This document shows positions 14,752 through 16,306 of a stretch of DNA of 16,306 nucleotides, piece by piece. The number at the start of each line of letters is the position of its first letter. Within the stretch, counting starts at the first letter, position 1. The stretch is taken from NCBI GenBank assembly GCA_964625835.1, contig CAZVES010000056.1:1-16306 (forward strand), read 5' to 3'. The position numbers and the translations under genes are program-made. The DNA comes from UBA5336 sp964625835. GTDB lineage: Bacteria; Pseudomonadota; Alphaproteobacteria; Caulobacterales; Hyphomonadaceae. Below the pieces are notes generated by a model. That model was not told the DNA's origin, ran no database searches, and worked only from the letters and a program-made list of their open reading frames with translations.

Positions 14752-16287
14752 ATGACCCAAGACCTTCCTCATATCCACATATTCGACACCACATTGCGTG
14801 ACGGCGAGCAGAGCCCCGGCGCGTCCATGACCTTGCGCGAGAAACTCGAGCTGGCCGAGCTGCTCGACGAAATGGGCGTGGACATCATCGAGGCCGGTTT
14901 TCCGGCCGCCTCGCCCGGCGATTTCGAGGCTGTCAGCGAGGTCGCCCGCCGGTCCCGGAATGCTGTCATCTGCGGCCTCGCCCGCTCCACCGACCATGAC
15001 ATCGACCGGGCCGGTGAAGCGGTGAAACACGCTCCCCGGTCGCGGATACACACCTTCATTTCCACCAGCCCCGTGCACATGAAGCACAAGCTGAAAATGG
15101 GCGCGAATGCTGTCCTGGAGGCGGTGGGCCGATCCGTCACCCGGGCGCGCCAGCACACCGACGATGTGGAGTGGAGCGCGGAGGACGCCACGCGCACCGA
15201 GTTCGATTTCCTGTGCAAATGCGTCGACGCGGCGATTTCCGCCGGCGCCACGACGATCAACTTGCCGGACACGGTGGGCTACAGCCATCCCGATGAATAC
15301 GGCCGCCTGATTTCCCGCGTGATGGAGGCGGTGCCCGGCAGCGACAAGGCGGTGTTTTCCGCCCATTGCCATAATGATCTCGGCCTCGCCGTGGCCAATT
15401 CCCTCGCCGCCGTCACCCATGGCGCGCGCCAGATCGAGTGCACGATCAACGGCCTGGGCGAGCGGGCGGGCAATGCCGCGCTGGAGGAAATCGTCATGGC
15501 GATGCGCGTGCGCTCCGACACGCTGCCTTTCGCCACGGGAATCGATTCCACACAGCTCGCCCGCGCCAGCCATATGGTTTCCCGCGTCACCGGATTTCCC
15601 GTCCAGTACAACAAGGCGATTGTCGGCAAGAACGCCTTTGCCCATGAGAGCGGGATCCACCAGGACGGCATGCTGAAACATGCCGAAACCTATGAGATCA
15701 TGCGCCCCGAGGATGTCGGCGTTTCCGCCACCAGCCTCGTCATGGGCAAGCATTCCGGCCGGGCGGCCCTGCGCGACCGACTTGCCACCTTGGGCTATGA
15801 ACTCGACGGCGAGGCGCTGAAGGATGCGTTCGCCCGCTTCAAGGCGCTCGCGGACTCCAAGAAGGACGTGTTCGACGACGATTTGATCGCCCTTGTCGAT
15901 GAGCAACTCGCCGCCGGCGGGGAGCGGGTCGTGCTCGAAAAACTCAAGATCGTCGCCGGCACGGACGGGCCCCAGGAGGCTGAAATCCATGTCACCGTCG
16001 ACGGCGAGCCCATCCATGCCAGCGCCGAAGGAAACGGCCCCGTGGACGCCCTGTTCAACTCCATCCGCGCCGCCGTGCCCCATGAGGCGCGGCTCGATCT
16101 CTTCCAGGTCCACACCGTGACCGGGGGGACCGATGCCCAGGCCGACGTCTCGGTGCGCCTGGAGGGCGAGGGCATCATGGCCGTGGGCCGCGCGCGCCAT
16201 GTGGACACGCTGGTCGCCACGGCAAAGGCCTATCTCAACGCCCTCAACAAGCTCGAAGCGCGCCGGAAGAAGAAGCTGGCGGCCTGA
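14752..16287 (+). CDS. leuA: 2-isopropylmalate synthase LeuA
   Basis: LeuA condenses acetyl-CoA with 2-oxoisovalerate to 2-isopropylmalate, the first committed step of leucine synthesis. The 511-residue length fits the bacterial family. The N-terminal TIM-barrel (about 8-280) shows FDTTLRDGEQSPGASM (metal ligand D17), the metal-binding HCHND (H205, H207) and GLGERAGNAALEEIVMAM. Then comes FAHESGIHQDGM (298-307). The C-terminal region (about 365-505), with VHTVTGGTDAQADVSVRL, is the LeuA allosteric domain that normally mediates leucine feedback. I chose ATG 14752 because homology begins with MTQDLPHIHIFDTTLRDG; the TTG-initiated extension to 14710 lies in the attenuator tail. There is no clear Shine-Dalgarno. 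Control appears to be by leucine attenuation and perhaps CRP. Confidence 0.96.
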   Translation: MTQDLPHIHIFDTTLRDGEQSPGASMTLREKLELAELLDEMGVDIIEAGFPAASPGDFEAVSEVARRSRNAVICGLARSTDHDIDRAGEAVKHAPRSRIHTFISTSPVHMKHKLKMGANAVLEAVGRSVTRARQHTDDVEWSAEDATRTEFDFLCKCVDAAISAGATTINLPDTVGYSHPDEYGRLISRVMEAVPGSDKAVFSAHCHNDLGLAVANSLAAVTHGARQIECTINGLGERAGNAALEEIVMAMRVRSDTLPFATGIDSTQLARASHMVSRVTGFPVQYNKAIVGKNAFAHESGIHQDGMLKHAETYEIMRPEDVGVSATSLVMGKHSGRAALRDRLATLGYELDGEALKDAFARFKALADSKKDVFDDDLIALVDEQLAAGGERVVLEKLKIVAGTDGPQEAEIHVTVDGEPIHASAEGNGPVDALFNSIRAAVPHEARLDLFQVHTVTGGTDAQADVSVRLEGEGIMAVGRARHVDTLVATAKAYLNALNKLEARRKKKLAA

Positions 16288-16306
16288 GTTTGCGCTCACG
16301 GTATCG

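Overview
The window is a GC-rich, gene-dense stretch of bacterial chromosome. DusA, RluD, a PhoD-type phosphatase with a Tat signal, LeuA behind a leaderless Leu-rich leader, and an overall high GC content all point to an alphaproteobacterium. A Maricaulales/Hyphomonadaceae-like lineage is my guess from gene content and style only; I could not run a search. No tRNA, rRNA, CRISPR array, transposase or attachment site was seen.

Layout. Bases 1-1002 (-) hold dusA. A 229-bp divergent gap with a CRP-type operator leads to a 1335-residue protein (1232-5239, +) that fuses an unassigned N-terminal region, a DyP-type haem peroxidase and a cytochrome P450-like domain. It converges on, and overlaps by 73 bp, a class III nucleotide cyclase joined to an AAA/STAND-type ATPase and TPR repeats (5167-8049, -). 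A 543-bp divergent gap holds a 12-bp inverted repeat, a sigma70-like promoter and a perfect CRP operator, followed by a CRP-family regulator (8593-9267, +). Next come a Tat-exported PhoD-like phosphatase (-), rluD (+), a cysteine-paired Sel1-repeat protein (-), a short-chain dehydrogenase (+), a TVP38/TMEM64 membrane protein (+), and leuA (+) behind a leader-peptide attenuator.

How it fits together. Bases 1171-8600 look like a cyclic-nucleotide module. The cyclase would make the signal and the CRP protein would bind it; it keeps equivalents of the E. coli cAMP contacts E72, R82, S83, T127 and S128 and of the DNA contacts R180, E181 and R185. TGTGA-N6-TCACA operators lie in front of the CRP gene (10/10 match), the peroxidase-P450 gene (9/10) and leuA (9/10, with the -35 box inside the operator). 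The most novel parts are the peroxidase-P450 fusion under apparent cAMP control and the leucine attenuator, whose predicted transcript begins at the A of the leader-peptide ATG. Both are read from sequence and need experimental confirmation.
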